This document shows, piece after piece, positions 1-9,997 of a DNA stretch of 64,000 bases. Position 1 is the stretch's first letter. Each line of letters opens with the position of its first letter. Location of the stretch: positions 1 to 64,000 of the forward strand of contig JADCGK010000058.1 of NCBI GenBank assembly GCA_020249045.1, written 5' to 3'. Made by a program: the position numbers and the translations under genes. The notes under the pieces are model-generated. The model was not told the DNA's origin, did not search any database, and was given only the letters and a program-made list of their open reading frames with translations. The DNA comes from Azospirillum sp. (lineage in GTDB: Bacteria > Pseudomonadota > Alphaproteobacteria > CACIAM-22H2).

Positions 1-287
1 CCGAAGACGGCGATGGTCTCGCCCGCATCGATCGCGCGGACCAGGCGGGCGACGGCTTTGTCCACGTCCTTGAACGCGAAGGGATCGGGCAGCGCCTCGC
101 GCAAGCGCGGCGACAGGAACGCCGGTGCCGCATCGGCGTCGATCCCGCGCCCCGCCAGAATGCGGGCCACGATCTCCGACACGCCCAGACGCTGGGCGAG
201 CGCCAACGCGACACGGTCCTCGGTCAGCCGGGGCCGCCAAAAGCGGCCCAGCGCGGAAGTCTCGACGCCGAGGACGGCGCCTGTCAC
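1..287 (-). CDS. recJ: single-stranded-DNA-specific exonuclease RecJ, N-terminal fragment (runs off window)
   Basis: Reverse-strand translation ends in FAFKDVDKAVARLVRAIDAGETIAVFG, typical of the RecJ N-terminus; GTG start overlaps glpX stop (GTGA). Confidence 0.85.
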   Translation of the reverse strand, partial: MTGAVLGVETSALGRFWRPRLTEDRVALALAQRLGVSEIVARILAGRGIDADAAPAFLSPRLREALPDPFAFKDVDKAVARLVRAIDAGETIAVF

Positions 288-1255
288 GGCCCGGGCTTGA
301 CCGTGTAGTTGTGGGTCGCCTCGATCGTGCGCACGGTGCCGGTCTTCGAGCGCATCACGATCGAATGCGTCGACGCCCCGCCGTGGAACCGGCGCACGCC
401 CTTGAGCATCGAACCGTCGGTCACGCCGGTCGCCGCGAACATCACGTCGCCCTTGGCGAGATCGGTCGTCGCGTATTTCCGGTTCAGATCGGCGATGCCC
501 ATGCGCTTGGCCCGGCCGCGCTCGTCGTCGTTGCGGAACAGCAAACGGCCCTGGATCTGGCCGCCGATGCAGCGCAACGCGGCCGCGGCCAGCACGCCTT
601 CCGGCGCGCCGCCCGAACCCATGTAGATATCCACGCCCGAATCCGGACGCGACGTGGCGATCACGCCCGACACGTCGCCGTCGGAAATCAGCATGATCCG
701 CGCGCCCGCCTCGCGCACCTTGGCGATGAGTTCGGCGTGCCGCGGCCGGTCGAGGATGCAGGCGACGATGTCGGCCACCTCGACGTCCTTCGCCTTGGCG
801 ACCGCCTTCAGGTTTTCGGCGGGTGAGGCGTCCAGATCGACGAGGTTCGCGGGCAGTCCGCCGCCGACGGCGATCTTGTCCATGTAGACGTCCGGCGCGT
901 TGAGGAAGCCGCCGGCCTCGGCCATCGCGACGACCGCCAGCGCGTTGGGCGCGCCCTTGGCGGTGATCGTCGTGCCTTCGAGCGGGTCGAGCGCGATGTC
1001 GACCTTCTGGCCGCCCTGCCCGACCTTCTCGCCGATGAACAGCATCGGCGCTTCATCGCGCTCGCCCTCGCCGATCACGACCGTGCCGTCGATCGGCAGC
1101 GCGTTGAGCGCGCGGCGCATGTAGTCGACGGCCGCTTGGTCGGCGGCTTTCTCGTCGCCGCGGCCCATCAGGCGCGAAGCGGCCAACGCCGCCGCCTCGG
1201 TCACGCGCACGACTTCCATGGCGAGGTTGCGGTCCAGATGTTCGCTGCCGGGCAT
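284..1255 (-). CDS. glpX: class II fructose-1,6-bisphosphatase GlpX
   Basis: MPGSEHLDRNLAMEVVRVTEAAALAASRLMGRGDEKAADQAAV...VVIGEGERDEAPML; family signature throughout. Confidence 0.95.
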   Translation of the reverse strand: MPGSEHLDRNLAMEVVRVTEAAALAASRLMGRGDEKAADQAAVDYMRRALNALPIDGTVVIGEGERDEAPMLFIGEKVGQGGQKVDIALDPLEGTTITAKGAPNALAVVAMAEAGGFLNAPDVYMDKIAVGGGLPANLVDLDASPAENLKAVAKAKDVEVADIVACILDRPRHAELIAKVREAGARIMLISDGDVSGVIATSRPDSGVDIYMGSGGAPEGVLAAAALRCIGGQIQGRLLFRNDDERGRAKRMGIADLNRKYATTDLAKGDVMFAATGVTDGSMLKGVRRFHGGASTHSIVMRSKTGTVRTIEATHNYTVKPGP

Positions 1256-1281
1256 TGCGATTCCCTTCTTTTTGCTTGGCG

Positions 1282-2574
1282 TCACAGGCGTTCGATCCGG
1301 ACGACGTGCGGATCCTCCAGCACGGCGCCGAGTTTGGAGATGCGGTCGAGGGCGCGGCGCATCGCCGCCTCCTCAGTCTCGTGGGTCACCAGCACGACGG
1401 GCACACGTTCGTCCGGCGCGCGCCCGCGCTGGAGCATCGAGGCGAGGCTGACGCTTTCGTCGCGCAAGGCGGCGGTCACGTCGGCGATGACGCCGGGCCG
1501 GTCGACCACGTCGAGACGGATGTAATAGGACCCCTTGCGCGCGGCGATCGGCAGACGCGTCGGAGCCGCGAGTTCGGCGGCCGGCAGCTGGAAGGTCATC
1601 GGTCGGCGGCCGTGCGCGATGTCGACGAGATCGGCCACGACGGCCGAGGCGGTGGGACCAGCGCCGGCACCGCGCCCCTCGCACACCAATCGGCCGACGA
1701 AATCGCCTTCGGCGACGACCGCGTTGTAGACGTCCTCGACATGCGCGATGGGCGTTTCGAGGGGGACGAGGCACGGATGCACGCGCTGCATCAGGCCCGC
1801 CTCGGTCAACTCGGCGATGCCCAACAGCTTGATCCGATAGCCGAGTTCGCGCGCGAACTGGATGTCTTCGGCGCCGATGCGCCGGATGCCCTCGACGTGC
1901 ACGCCCGCGAAATCGATCCGCGTGCCGAAGGCCACGCCCGCCAGGATCGCGAGCTTGTGCGCGGCATCGACGCCGTCGACGTCGAAGCTGGGATCGGCTT
2001 CGGCATAGCCGAGCTTCTGCGCGTCGGCGAGCACGTCAGCGAACGCCTCGCCCGATTTGCGCATCCGCGTGAGGATGTAGTTGCAGGTGCCGTTGAGGAT
2101 GCCGTAGATGCGCCCGATCCGGTTCGCGGCCAATCCTTCGCGGATCGCCTTGATGATGGGAATGCCGCCGGCGACGGCCGCTTCGTAGGCGATGGTCAGG
2201 CCCTTCGCTTCCGCCTTCAGCGCGAGTTGCGTGCCCAGATGGGCGAGCAACGCCTTGTTGGCGGTGACGACGTGCCGACCCCCGTCCAGCGCCGCTTCGA
2301 CCGTCGCGCGCGCGATCCCGTCTGCGCCGCCGATCAATTCGACCACCACGTCGCATTTCGCTTCACGCGCCATGCGGCTCGCGTCGTCGTACCACGCCAC
2401 GCCCGCGAGATCGGCGCCGCGATCCTTGGCGCGATCGCGCGCGGCCACCGCGACCACGCGCAGCGGCCGGCCGCCGCGTCGGGCGATCAATGCGCCATTG
2501 GTCTGGATCAGTTTGACGACGCCAGCACCGACCGTGCCCAGGCCGGCGACGGCAATATCGACGGGCTGGGTCAT
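1282..2574 (-). CDS. hom: homoserine dehydrogenase (C-terminal ACT domain)
   Basis: MTQPVDIAVAGLGTVGAGVVKLI NAD-binding start, VVTANKALLAHLG, AYEAAVAGGIPIIKAIREGL; ends with ACT-like region. Confidence 0.95.
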   Translation of the reverse strand: MTQPVDIAVAGLGTVGAGVVKLIQTNGALIARRGGRPLRVVAVAARDRAKDRGADLAGVAWYDDASRMAREAKCDVVVELIGGADGIARATVEAALDGGRHVVTANKALLAHLGTQLALKAEAKGLTIAYEAAVAGGIPIIKAIREGLAANRIGRIYGILNGTCNYILTRMRKSGEAFADVLADAQKLGYAEADPSFDVDGVDAAHKLAILAGVAFGTRIDFAGVHVEGIRRIGAEDIQFARELGYRIKLLGIAELTEAGLMQRVHPCLVPLETPIAHVEDVYNAVVAEGDFVGRLVCEGRGAGAGPTASAVVADLVDIAHGRRPMTFQLPAAELAAPTRLPIAARKGSYYIRLDVVDRPGVIADVTAALRDESVSLASMLQRGRAPDERVPVVLVTHETEEAAMRRALDRISKLGAVLEDPHVVRIERL

Positions 2575-3812
2575 GCGGTCTTCTTCGCGATCTTCTGCGT
2601 GGGCGGTTCGGGCAAGCGGTCGGGCGTCGCGAAGAACGCCTTGATTTGGCGCACCGCTTGACGGATGCGATGGACGTTTTCCACCAGCGCCAAGCGCACA
2701 TGCGTATCGCCGTATTCGCCGAACCCGATGCCGGGCGATACGGCGACGTTCGCCCCGGCCATCAACCGCTTGGCGAATTCCAGCGAGCCTAAATGGGCGA
2801 ATTGCGGCGGGATCGGCGCCCAGGCGAACATCGAGGCCGGCGGGCTCGGCACGTTCCAGCCGGCTTGCGCGAGGCCCTGGATCAGAACGTCGCGCCGCTG
2901 GCGATAGGTTTCGCGCGCCTCGGCCACGCAATCCTGCGGGCCGTTCAGGGCGGCGGCGGCCGCGACCTGGACGGGCGTGAACGCGCCGTAGTCGAGATAG
3001 CTTTTGATCCGCGAGAGCGCCTTGATGAGCGTCTTGTTGCCCGCGGCGAAGCCCACGCGCCAACCGGCCATCGAATAGGTCTTCGACATCGACGTGAACT
3101 CGATGGCCACGTCCTTCGCGCCGGGAATCTGCAGGATCGACGGCGGCGGATTGCCGTCGAAATAGATTTCCGAATAGGCGAGGTCGGACAGGATCCAAAT
3201 CCCGTGCGCGCGGCAATAGCCGACGCAGCGCTCGTAGAAGCCGAGATCGACGACCTGCGCCGTCGGGTTGGACGGATAGTTCAGGATCAGCGCCAGCGGC
3301 TTGGGCACCGAATGCTTCACCGCGCGTTCGAGGCTGGCGAAAAACACCTCGACGCCCTCGGGCGTGGAAACGTCGGTCGGCAGGTGGCGGATCGAGGCGC
3401 CCGCCATGATGAAGCCGTAGGGATGGATCGGGTAGCTCGGGTTCGGCACCAGGATCACGTCGCCGGGGCTGGTGATCGCCTGGGCGAGATTGGCAAGACC
3501 TTCCTTCGAGCCGAGCGTGACGATCGTCTCGTTCTCCGGGTCGAGGTCGACACCGAAGCGCCGCGCGTAATAGGCCGCGTGCGCCTTGCGCAAGCCCGGA
3601 ATGCCGCGCGACACCGAGTAGCGGTGCGTGCGCGGGTCCTGAACGGCTTCGGACAGCTTTGCGACAATATGCGCGGGCGTGGGCAAGTCGGGATTGCCCA
3701 TTCCCAGATCGACGACGTCGTCGCCCACGGCGCGTGCCTTGGCCTTCTGCGCGTTCACTTCGGCGAACACGTAGGGCGGCAAACGCTTGATGCGATAGAA
3801 CTCGTCGTTCAT
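2571..3812 (-). CDS. PLP-dependent aminotransferase (LL-diaminopimelate aminotransferase / AlaC-like)
   Basis: DLGMGNPDLPTPAHIV, SKEGLANLAQAITSPGDVILVPNPSYPIHPYG, SMSKTYSMAGWRVGFAAGN; overlaps hom start. Confidence 0.9.
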   Translation of the reverse strand: MNDEFYRIKRLPPYVFAEVNAQKAKARAVGDDVVDLGMGNPDLPTPAHIVAKLSEAVQDPRTHRYSVSRGIPGLRKAHAAYYARRFGVDLDPENETIVTLGSKEGLANLAQAITSPGDVILVPNPSYPIHPYGFIMAGASIRHLPTDVSTPEGVEVFFASLERAVKHSVPKPLALILNYPSNPTAQVVDLGFYERCVGYCRAHGIWILSDLAYSEIYFDGNPPPSILQIPGAKDVAIEFTSMSKTYSMAGWRVGFAAGNKTLIKALSRIKSYLDYGAFTPVQVAAAAALNGPQDCVAEARETYRQRRDVLIQGLAQAGWNVPSPPASMFAWAPIPPQFAHLGSLEFAKRLMAGANVAVSPGIGFGEYGDTHVRLALVENVHRIRQAVRQIKAFFATPDRLPEPPTQKIAKKTA

Positions 3813-3997
3813 GGCGCGGATCGACCTTCCGGAATCGGCCCCCCACGGGCCGGGTGGGCTTATCTACAATGGGCGCAAACCCCGCGCATCCGAAAAACGG
3901 GGTGCCCTAAATATCTGTCCGAACAATCGAATTTCCGCAAATCCGCCATGTCCGGGCGGCGGTTGACCGCGCGCCCTTCCCCGGCGGAGATACCGTC

Positions 3998-4732
3998 ATG
4001 ACGGGAACGGCGGTCCACACGAGTTGGGACGGCGTCAAACGCGGATTTTGGCGCGCGCAGCCGATGGCCGTGGGCGTTTTCGTCTACGGCGTCGCCTTCG
4101 GTCTGCTGGCCCGCGAAGCGGGCATCTTGCTTGCCGAAGCGTCGGCGATGTCGATGGCGGTCTACTCGGGCTCGGCGCAGTTGGCGGCGGCGAGCGCCAT
4201 CACGCTGACCGGGATCGACGGCGGCGGCCTCGGCGGCATCGGCGCCATCGTGGCGGCGATCCTGCTTTTGAACGCGCGGTATTTGCTCTACTCGGCGGCG
4301 TTGTGGCCGTGGCTGTCGAAGACGCCCGCACGCGTGACCTATCCGACGCTGTTCGTACTCGGCGACGGCAATTGGGTTCTGTCGATGGCCGCCTACAATG
4401 CCGGCGAACGCGACGCGGGCTTTCTGCTCGGCTCGGGTCTCGCCTCGTTCGTGCCCTGGTTGCTCGGCACGCTGCTGGGGGCGAGTGCGGGCGCCTTGCT
4501 TGCCGATCCCAAACTTCTCGGTCTCGATTTTCTGCTCGTCGCGTTCTCGGCGGCTATGGGCATCGGGTTGGCGCGCGCACCCTTGCCGTGGCCGAACATC
4601 CTCGCGGCGGCGGCGACGGCGCTCGTCGTCGATCGGCTCGCCCCCGGTGGCTGGACGATCGTCGCCGCCGGGATCGCGGGCGGGATCGCGACCGCGTTGA
4701 CCCACCGTCCGAGCACGCGGGCCAAGTCATGA
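3998..4732 (+). CDS. azlC: AzlC family branched-chain amino acid exporter, large subunit
   Basis: VKRGFWRAQPMAVGVFVYGVAFGLLAREAG; hydrophobic AzlC pattern; followed by AzlD. Confidence 0.9.
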   Translation: MTGTAVHTSWDGVKRGFWRAQPMAVGVFVYGVAFGLLAREAGILLAEASAMSMAVYSGSAQLAAASAITLTGIDGGGLGGIGAIVAAILLLNARYLLYSAALWPWLSKTPARVTYPTLFVLGDGNWVLSMAAYNAGERDAGFLLGSGLASFVPWLLGTLLGASAGALLADPKLLGLDFLLVAFSAAMGIGLARAPLPWPNILAAAATALVVDRLAPGGWTIVAAGIAGGIATALTHRPSTRAKS

Positions 4733-5034
4733 GTTTCCGGCCCGAGTTCCTGCCGCTGCTCGCCGCGATGGCGGCGGCCGCCTATTTTTGCCGGGTCGGC
4801 GGCTTCTGGCTGATGCGTTTCGTGCGCGTCACGCCGCGCGTGGAGGCGGCGCTCAAAGCCACGCCGCTCGCCGTGATGATCGGCATCGTGTTGCCCGCGG
4901 CGTTGCGCGGGGGCCCCGCCGAGTGGCTCGCGCTCTGCGCTATCGCGCTGACGATGCGGTTCTGGCGCAACGACGTCGCCGCGGCGATGGTCGGCGTCGC
5001 GGTCGTCGCGGTGTCGCGCGGGTTCGTGGTCTAG
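4729..5034 (+). CDS. azlD: AzlD family branched-chain amino acid exporter, small subunit
   Basis: ATGA overlap with azlC; ~101 aa, four hydrophobic segments, FWLMRFVRVTPRVEAALKATPLAVMIGIVLPAALRGG. Confidence 0.85.
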   Translation: MSFRPEFLPLLAAMAAAAYFCRVGGFWLMRFVRVTPRVEAALKATPLAVMIGIVLPAALRGGPAEWLALCAIALTMRFWRNDVAAAMVGVAVVAVSRGFVV

Positions 5035-6029
5035 TATTCGACGGCGACGCGCGCGGCGCGTAACCAACCCTGATCGACCGTATAGCGCCCGCGTTCGAGG
5101 CCGAGTTCCTCGAGCTCGATCGCGATCGCGGCCATGCGCCGGGACGTGAGGCTCTGATCCTGCGGCGACAAGGCGGGCGTGGGCACGGGCGACACGCGAA
5201 CCGTGCCGTTGCGCGACTGTGCCGCGATGACGGCGGCCCGCAAATCGCGCCGGCTGTCAACGGTCAGTTGCGCCGTCCCGTCGACGAAGGTGACTTGGCC
5301 GACGACGTAAGCGGCGGCGGCAGGCCCGCGCGCGGCCGACACCGGCGCGCGCAACGGCGGTGCAGCCTGCGGGACGGGCGCCGGGGCCGGCGGCACTACG
5401 ACCGGTGCCGGCGCAAGCGGCGGGCGCAGTTGCGGTGCTGCTTGCGCCACCGGGGCCGCCGCGACCAGCGGCGCGGATGTCGTGGCGGGTATGGGCGCCG
5501 GGGCCGGTGCGCGCGCCGGCATCGGTGCAGGCGTGGCGACCGGCATCGGCGCGGGCGTCATCGCGGGTGCCGGTGATGGCGCCGGAGCGGGCGCAGGCGT
5601 CGGTGCAGGTGCTGGCGCCCCCGCCATCGCGGCGAGTGCCGGCGGCTCGGGCGGCCGCGCGCTGGGATCGAGCACGGGATCGATGGCGCGCAAGCGCTCG
5701 TCGAACGCGCGGGCGGCGGCGCGTTGCTCTTCGAGCGTGCGGACCTGCCCCGCCCGCACGTCGGCGCCGCCACGCGGCGGCACCGGCGGAAATCCGCCGA
5801 TATGCGGATAGGGCGCGTTGCCCGGGTCGGGCGCTTCGAGCGGCGCGCGATCCTCCGCGACGGTTCCGCCGATCAATCGATCGACGGCATCGGCCGTCGC
5901 GCGCGCGCCGCCCACCACGTTGCGGGTGACGAAACCGTCCGAACCGCACGCGCCGAGCATTGCAAGCCCAAGAAACGCAACGAAGAATCGGGATTTAGGA
6001 TGTTGCAACATCCGGCGAGTTATACTCAT
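5031..6029 (-). CDS. Ala/Pro-rich putative lipoprotein with C-terminal OmpA-like segment
   Basis: Lipobox LAMLGAC; long AP-rich linker; C-terminal TFVDGTAQLTVDSRRDLRAAV...SLTSRRMAAIAIELEELGL resembles OmpA-like fold. Confidence 0.7.
   Translation of the reverse strand: MSITRRMLQHPKSRFFVAFLGLAMLGACGSDGFVTRNVVGGARATADAVDRLIGGTVAEDRAPLEAPDPGNAPYPHIGGFPPVPPRGGADVRAGQVRTLEEQRAAARAFDERLRAIDPVLDPSARPPEPPALAAMAGAPAPAPTPAPAPAPSPAPAMTPAPMPVATPAPMPARAPAPAPIPATTSAPLVAAAPVAQAAPQLRPPLAPAPVVVPPAPAPVPQAAPPLRAPVSAARGPAAAAYVVGQVTFVDGTAQLTVDSRRDLRAAVIAAQSRNGTVRVSPVPTPALSPQDQSLTSRRMAAIAIELEELGLERGRYTVDQGWLRAARVAVEY
5485..5630. repeat. low-complexity GC-rich Ala-Pro coding tract
   Basis: Degenerate (ggc/gcg)(gcc/ggt) hexamer-like repeats encoding APAPTPAPAPAPSPAPAMTPAPMPVATPAPMPARAPAPAP on the minus strand. 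Confidence 0.7.
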
Positions 6030-6064
6030 ATGAACGAGAATGCGCCAGTCGTTGGGGAACCGCC

Positions 6065-7855
6065 ATGGCCGACAAACCCGATCGCGAAGCTAAAATGCCC
6101 GATCCGCTGCAGATGTCGCAGATGATGACCGACATCGCCGAACGCAGCCAGCGCGTTGTCGCCGATTTCCTGTCGCGCCAATCGCCGATGGCGTTCGGCA
6201 ATCCCGACCCGCTCAATCTCGGCCAAGCGTTCTTCGACATGACCGCGCGGATGATGCAGAACCCCGCGAAACTGGTCCAAGCGCAGATCTCGCTCTGGCA
6301 GGACTACATGTCCCTGTGGCAGTCGACCACGCGCAAAATGCTGGGCGAGCCGTCCGAACCCGTCGCCACGCCCGCGGCCGACGACCGGCGCTTCAAGGAC
6401 GCGCTGTGGGACGAGAACTACGTTTTCGATTTCATCAAGCAGTCCTATCTGCTGTCCGCGCGCTGGCTGCAAGGCCGCGTGAAGGAGGTCGAAGGCCTCG
6501 ACGACAAAACCGCGCGGAAGGTCGATTTCTATACGCGCCAATTCGTCGACGCGATGGCGCCGTCGAACTTCGCGATGACCAACCCCGAGGTCGTGCGCGA
6601 GACGCTGGATACCGGCGGCGAGAACCTGGTCAAGGGGCTGCAGAACCTGCTCGGCGATCTGGAACGCGGCAAGGGCAAGCTGCAGATCCGCATGACCGAC
6701 ATGGACGCCTTCCGCGTGGGCGAGAACATCGCCGTCACGCCGGGCGCGGTCGTCTACCGCAACGATTTGATGGAGTTGATCCACTACAAACCGACGACCG
6801 AAACCGTCGTCAAGGCCCCGCTGCTGATCGTGCCGCCGTGGATCAACAAGTTCTACATCCTCGATCTGCGCGAGAAGAACAGCTTCATCAAATGGGCCGT
6901 CGATCAGGGTCATTCGGTGTTCGTCATCTCGTGGGTCAACCCCGATGCCGAACTCGCCGAAAAAAGCTTCGACGACTACATGGTGGAAGGGCCGCTCGCG
7001 GCAATGGACGCCATCGAGAAGGCGACCGGCGAACGCCAGGTGGACATCATCGGCTATTGCCTGGGCGGCACGCTGACGGCGTGCACACTCGCCTATCTCG
7101 CCGCCAAGGGCGAAAAGCGCGTCGCCTCGGCGACGTTCTTCACGACGATGGTGGACTTCGAGGAGGCGGGCGAATTGTCAGTGTTCATCGACGAGGAGCA
7201 GTTGGCCGCCATCGAGGAGAAGATGAACGAGCGCGGCTTCCTCGACGGCGCCGAGATGGCGAGCACCTTCAACATGCTGCGCGCCAACGATCTGATCTGG
7301 TCGTTCGTCGTGAACAACTATCTGCTGGGCAAGGAGCCGTTCCCGTTCGATCTGCTCTATTGGAACTCGGATTCCACGCGGATGCCCGCGGCGATGCACT
7401 CGTTCTATCTGCGCCAGATGTACCAGGAGAACCGCCTGTCGCGCGGCAAGATCAAGCTGCTCGGCACGAAGATCGACCTGACGAAGATCGACGTGCCGGT
7501 CTTCATCCTCTCGACGCGCGAGGACCATATCGCGCCGTGGAAATCGACCTACGTGGCGACGCAGCTCTATACCGGCCCGACGACCTTCTGCCTCGCGGCT
7601 TCCGGCCATATCGCGGGCGTGGTGAACCCGCCCGCGGGCAACAAATATTGCCATTGGACCAGCGACAAATTGCCGAAGAAGCCCGATCAGTGGCTGGAGA
7701 GCGCCACGCAGCACCCGGGCTCCTGGTGGCCGACTTGGGACGCGTGGGTGAAGGGCTTCGCGGGCGAGCAAGTGCCCGCGCGTTCGCCCGGCGAGGGCAA
7801 GCTGAAGGTGATCGGCCCCGCCCCGGGCAGCTACGTGAAAGTCAAAGCGCAATAA
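6065..7855 (+). CDS. phaC: class I poly(R)-hydroxyalkanoate synthase
   Basis: Lipase-box-like GYCLGG; PLLIVPPWINKFYILDLREKNSFIKWAVDQGHSVFVISWVNPD; AASGHIAGVVNPP. Confidence 0.96.
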   Translation: MADKPDREAKMPDPLQMSQMMTDIAERSQRVVADFLSRQSPMAFGNPDPLNLGQAFFDMTARMMQNPAKLVQAQISLWQDYMSLWQSTTRKMLGEPSEPVATPAADDRRFKDALWDENYVFDFIKQSYLLSARWLQGRVKEVEGLDDKTARKVDFYTRQFVDAMAPSNFAMTNPEVVRETLDTGGENLVKGLQNLLGDLERGKGKLQIRMTDMDAFRVGENIAVTPGAVVYRNDLMELIHYKPTTETVVKAPLLIVPPWINKFYILDLREKNSFIKWAVDQGHSVFVISWVNPDAELAEKSFDDYMVEGPLAAMDAIEKATGERQVDIIGYCLGGTLTACTLAYLAAKGEKRVASATFFTTMVDFEEAGELSVFIDEEQLAAIEEKMNERGFLDGAEMASTFNMLRANDLIWSFVVNNYLLGKEPFPFDLLYWNSDSTRMPAAMHSFYLRQMYQENRLSRGKIKLLGTKIDLTKIDVPVFILSTREDHIAPWKSTYVATQLYTGPTTFCLAASGHIAGVVNPPAGNKYCHWTSDKLPKKPDQWLESATQHPGSWWPTWDAWVKGFAGEQVPARSPGEGKLKVIGPAPGSYVKVKAQ

Positions 7856-7872
7856 GCCCCTCGACCCTGTGG

Positions 7873-7914
7873 ATCGCGACCGCGAAACGTCATATAAAGC
7901 GCGTCGCGATTTTT
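7873..7914 (+). terminator. candidate intrinsic terminator of phaC
   Basis: atcgcgac ... gtcgcgat stem followed by TTTTT; long loop (22 nt). Confidence 0.45.
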
Positions 7915-7933
7915 CACGGAAGGAGCGGTTAAA

Positions 7934-8962
7934 ATGAGCGACGCGCGCGGCTACTCGGTCGCGGTCGTCGGCGCCACCGGCGCCGTCGGGATCGAGATGG
8001 TGAAGGTTCTCCACGACCGGCATTTTCCGATCGCGGACTTGAAACTCCTTGCCTCGGCGCGCTCGGCCTCGAAAAAGGTCGCCACCCCCTATGGCGAGAA
8101 GACCATCGAGGAATTCTCCCTCGCCGCCACGAAGGGCGTCGATTTCGCGCTGCTCGCCGTCTCGGGCGAATTCGCCAAGGAATGGGCTCCGCAGATCGCC
8201 GCGCAAGGCACGACGGTCATCGACAACTCGTCGGCGTGGCGCTACGACCCCGCCATTCCGCTGGTGGTGCCGGAGATCAACGCCGCCGCCGCGCAAGGCC
8301 ATCGCCTGATCGCCAATCCCAACTGCACGACCGCGATCCTGGTCATGCCGCTGTGGCCGTTGCACAAGCTGTTCGGCCTCAAGCGCGTGATCGTGTCGAC
8401 CTATCAGGCGGCCTCGGGCGCCGGTGCCGAAGGCATGGCGGAACTCGAGGACGGCTATCGCGCGTGGGCGCGGGGGGAGAAGGTCGAAAACAAGGTCTTC
8501 GCCCATCCCCTTCCCTTCAACGTGATCCCGCACATCGACGCGTTCCAGGAGAACGGCTACACGAAGGAGGAGATGAAGGTCGTCTGGGAAAGCCGCAAGA
8601 TCATGGGCATTCCCGAATTGCAGGCGAGTTGCACGGCCGTGCGCATCCCCACTTCGCGCACCCATTCCGAAGCCGTCACGATCGAGACCGAGCGGCCGAT
8701 CACGCCGGACTCCGCGCGCGCCGCACTCAGCGGCGTGCCGGGTTTGAAGCTCGTCGACGATCCGGCCGGCAAGCGCTATCCGATGCCGGTGACGGCGACG
8801 GGCAAATACGACGTGGAAGTCGGCCGCATCCGCCAAAGCCTCGTCTTCGGCGCGCACGGCCTCGACTTCTTCTGTGCGGGCGACCAATTGCTGAAGGGGG
8901 CGGCCCTCAACGCGGTGCAGATCGCCGAATGCCTCCTGCCCGGCATGCGCAAAGCCGCCTGA
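7934..8962 (+). CDS. asd: aspartate-semialdehyde dehydrogenase
   Basis: [61 protein letters not shown]. Confidence 0.96.
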   Translation: MSDARGYSVAVVGATGAVGIEMVKVLHDRHFPIADLKLLASARSASKKVATPYGEKTIEEFSLAATKGVDFALLAVSGEFAKEWAPQIAAQGTTVIDNSSAWRYDPAIPLVVPEINAAAAQGHRLIANPNCTTAILVMPLWPLHKLFGLKRVIVSTYQAASGAGAEGMAELEDGYRAWARGEKVENKVFAHPLPFNVIPHIDAFQENGYTKEEMKVVWESRKIMGIPELQASCTAVRIPTSRTHSEAVTIETERPITPDSARAALSGVPGLKLVDDPAGKRYPMPVTATGKYDVEVGRIRQSLVFGAHGLDFFCAGDQLLKGAALNAVQIAECLLPGMRKAA

Positions 8963-8986
8963 TTTTCCGCACTTTCCGACTCACCG

Positions 8987-9025
8987 ACCGGCGCATAGAC
9001 TTGCCTCTATGCGCCGGTTTTTTTT
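8987..9025 (+). terminator. strong rho-independent terminator of asd
   Basis: Perfect 12-bp stem accggcgcatag / ctatgcgccggt, 8-nt loop, T8 tract (9018-9025). Confidence 0.92.
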
Positions 9026-9494
9026 CGTCCTCGTCCTTTTGCTCGCACCGCCCGCGCACGCGCAAAGCGTCGCAACGCTGATCGACGGCGAACTGGGCGA
9101 CGCGCTCGCCCGCCTCGCCCGCGAAGCGGGCCGAAGCGCGGTCGAACGGCAGTTCGGGCCCGCCTACGCCGCCGATTGGTGGCGCGCGACCGAGGCGGTG
9201 CACGCCAATGCGCGGCGATGGGCGGCTTACATGGACGACCAAGGCCCGGCTTGCGCGGCAATCCGCACGCGCGAGGGCGATGCTTCGTCGGCCTGGGCGA
9301 CCTGCGAGGCGGGCTTGCGCGAGGCCGCGCAAGCCATGCGCGCCGACCTCGACCAGATCGAAGCCGCCTTGCCCGATTGGGAACGCATGGTGCGCACGAT
9401 CGACACGGCCAACACGCTGGTCACGCCGACCGTCGACGCCGCCCTGGCCGCGATCCGCGCCGCGCGCGGTCGCCTCGCGGATTCCGGTTACTGA
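9009..9494 (+). CDS. hypothetical exported protein
   Basis: 161 aa ORF with N-terminal signal peptide MRRFFFVLVLLLAPPAHAQ; no family recognised. Confidence 0.6.
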   Translation: MRRFFFVLVLLLAPPAHAQSVATLIDGELGDALARLAREAGRSAVERQFGPAYAADWWRATEAVHANARRWAAYMDDQGPACAAIRTREGDASSAWATCEAGLREAAQAMRADLDQIEAALPDWERMVRTIDTANTLVTPTVDAALAAIRAARGRLADSGY

Positions 9495-9997
9495 GCTTTG
9501 TATTCCCGCCCGAGACCGACGTAGCGGCGCATCGCGGTTTCGGCGCCCTCGCGTTCGTCGGCGGTGACCGCGCGGAAGAACTTGGCGGGGCTGCCGGCCC
9601 AAAGCTCGCCCGACTTCACGCGTTTGCCGGGCGTGACCAACGCGCCCGCGGCGACCCAGCCGCCCTTCTCCACCACGGCGCCGTCCATCACGCACGCCTT
9701 CATGCCGATGAAGGCGTCGTCCTCGACCGTGCACCCGTGCAGCAAGGCGAGATGCCCAACGGTCACGCGCGCGCCGATATAGGTGCCGAATTTCTCGTAC
9801 GAACAATGGATGACGGCGCCATCCTGCACGTTCGTATCGGCACCGATGCGGATTTCGTGCACGTCCCCGCGCACCACGACGCCGAACCAGATCGAGGCGC
9901 GCGCGCCGATCTCGACGTTGCCGATCACGCGCGCGGTGTCAGCCACGAACGCCGTCGCGTCGATCTTCGGCGTCCAGTCGCGATAAGCGATCGTCAA
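9488..9997 (-). CDS. gamma carbonic anhydrase family protein (left-handed beta-helix)
   Basis: Hexapeptide repeats [44 protein letters not shown]...[15 protein letters not shown]; probable TTG start overlapping argC stop. Confidence 0.9.
   Translation of the reverse strand: MTIAYRDWTPKIDATAFVADTARVIGNVEIGARASIWFGVVVRGDVHEIRIGADTNVQDGAVIHCSYEKFGTYIGARVTVGHLALLHGCTVEDDAFIGMKACVMDGAVVEKGGWVAAGALVTPGKRVKSGELWAGSPAKFFRAVTADEREGAETAMRRYVGLGREYKAQ

Noticed and set aside
5482-5811. Gly/Ala-repeat ORF (GAGAGAR...) that looks like a repeat protein or structural peptide
   Set aside because: Antisense reading of the Ala/Pro linker in the lipoprotein gene; no independent start context.
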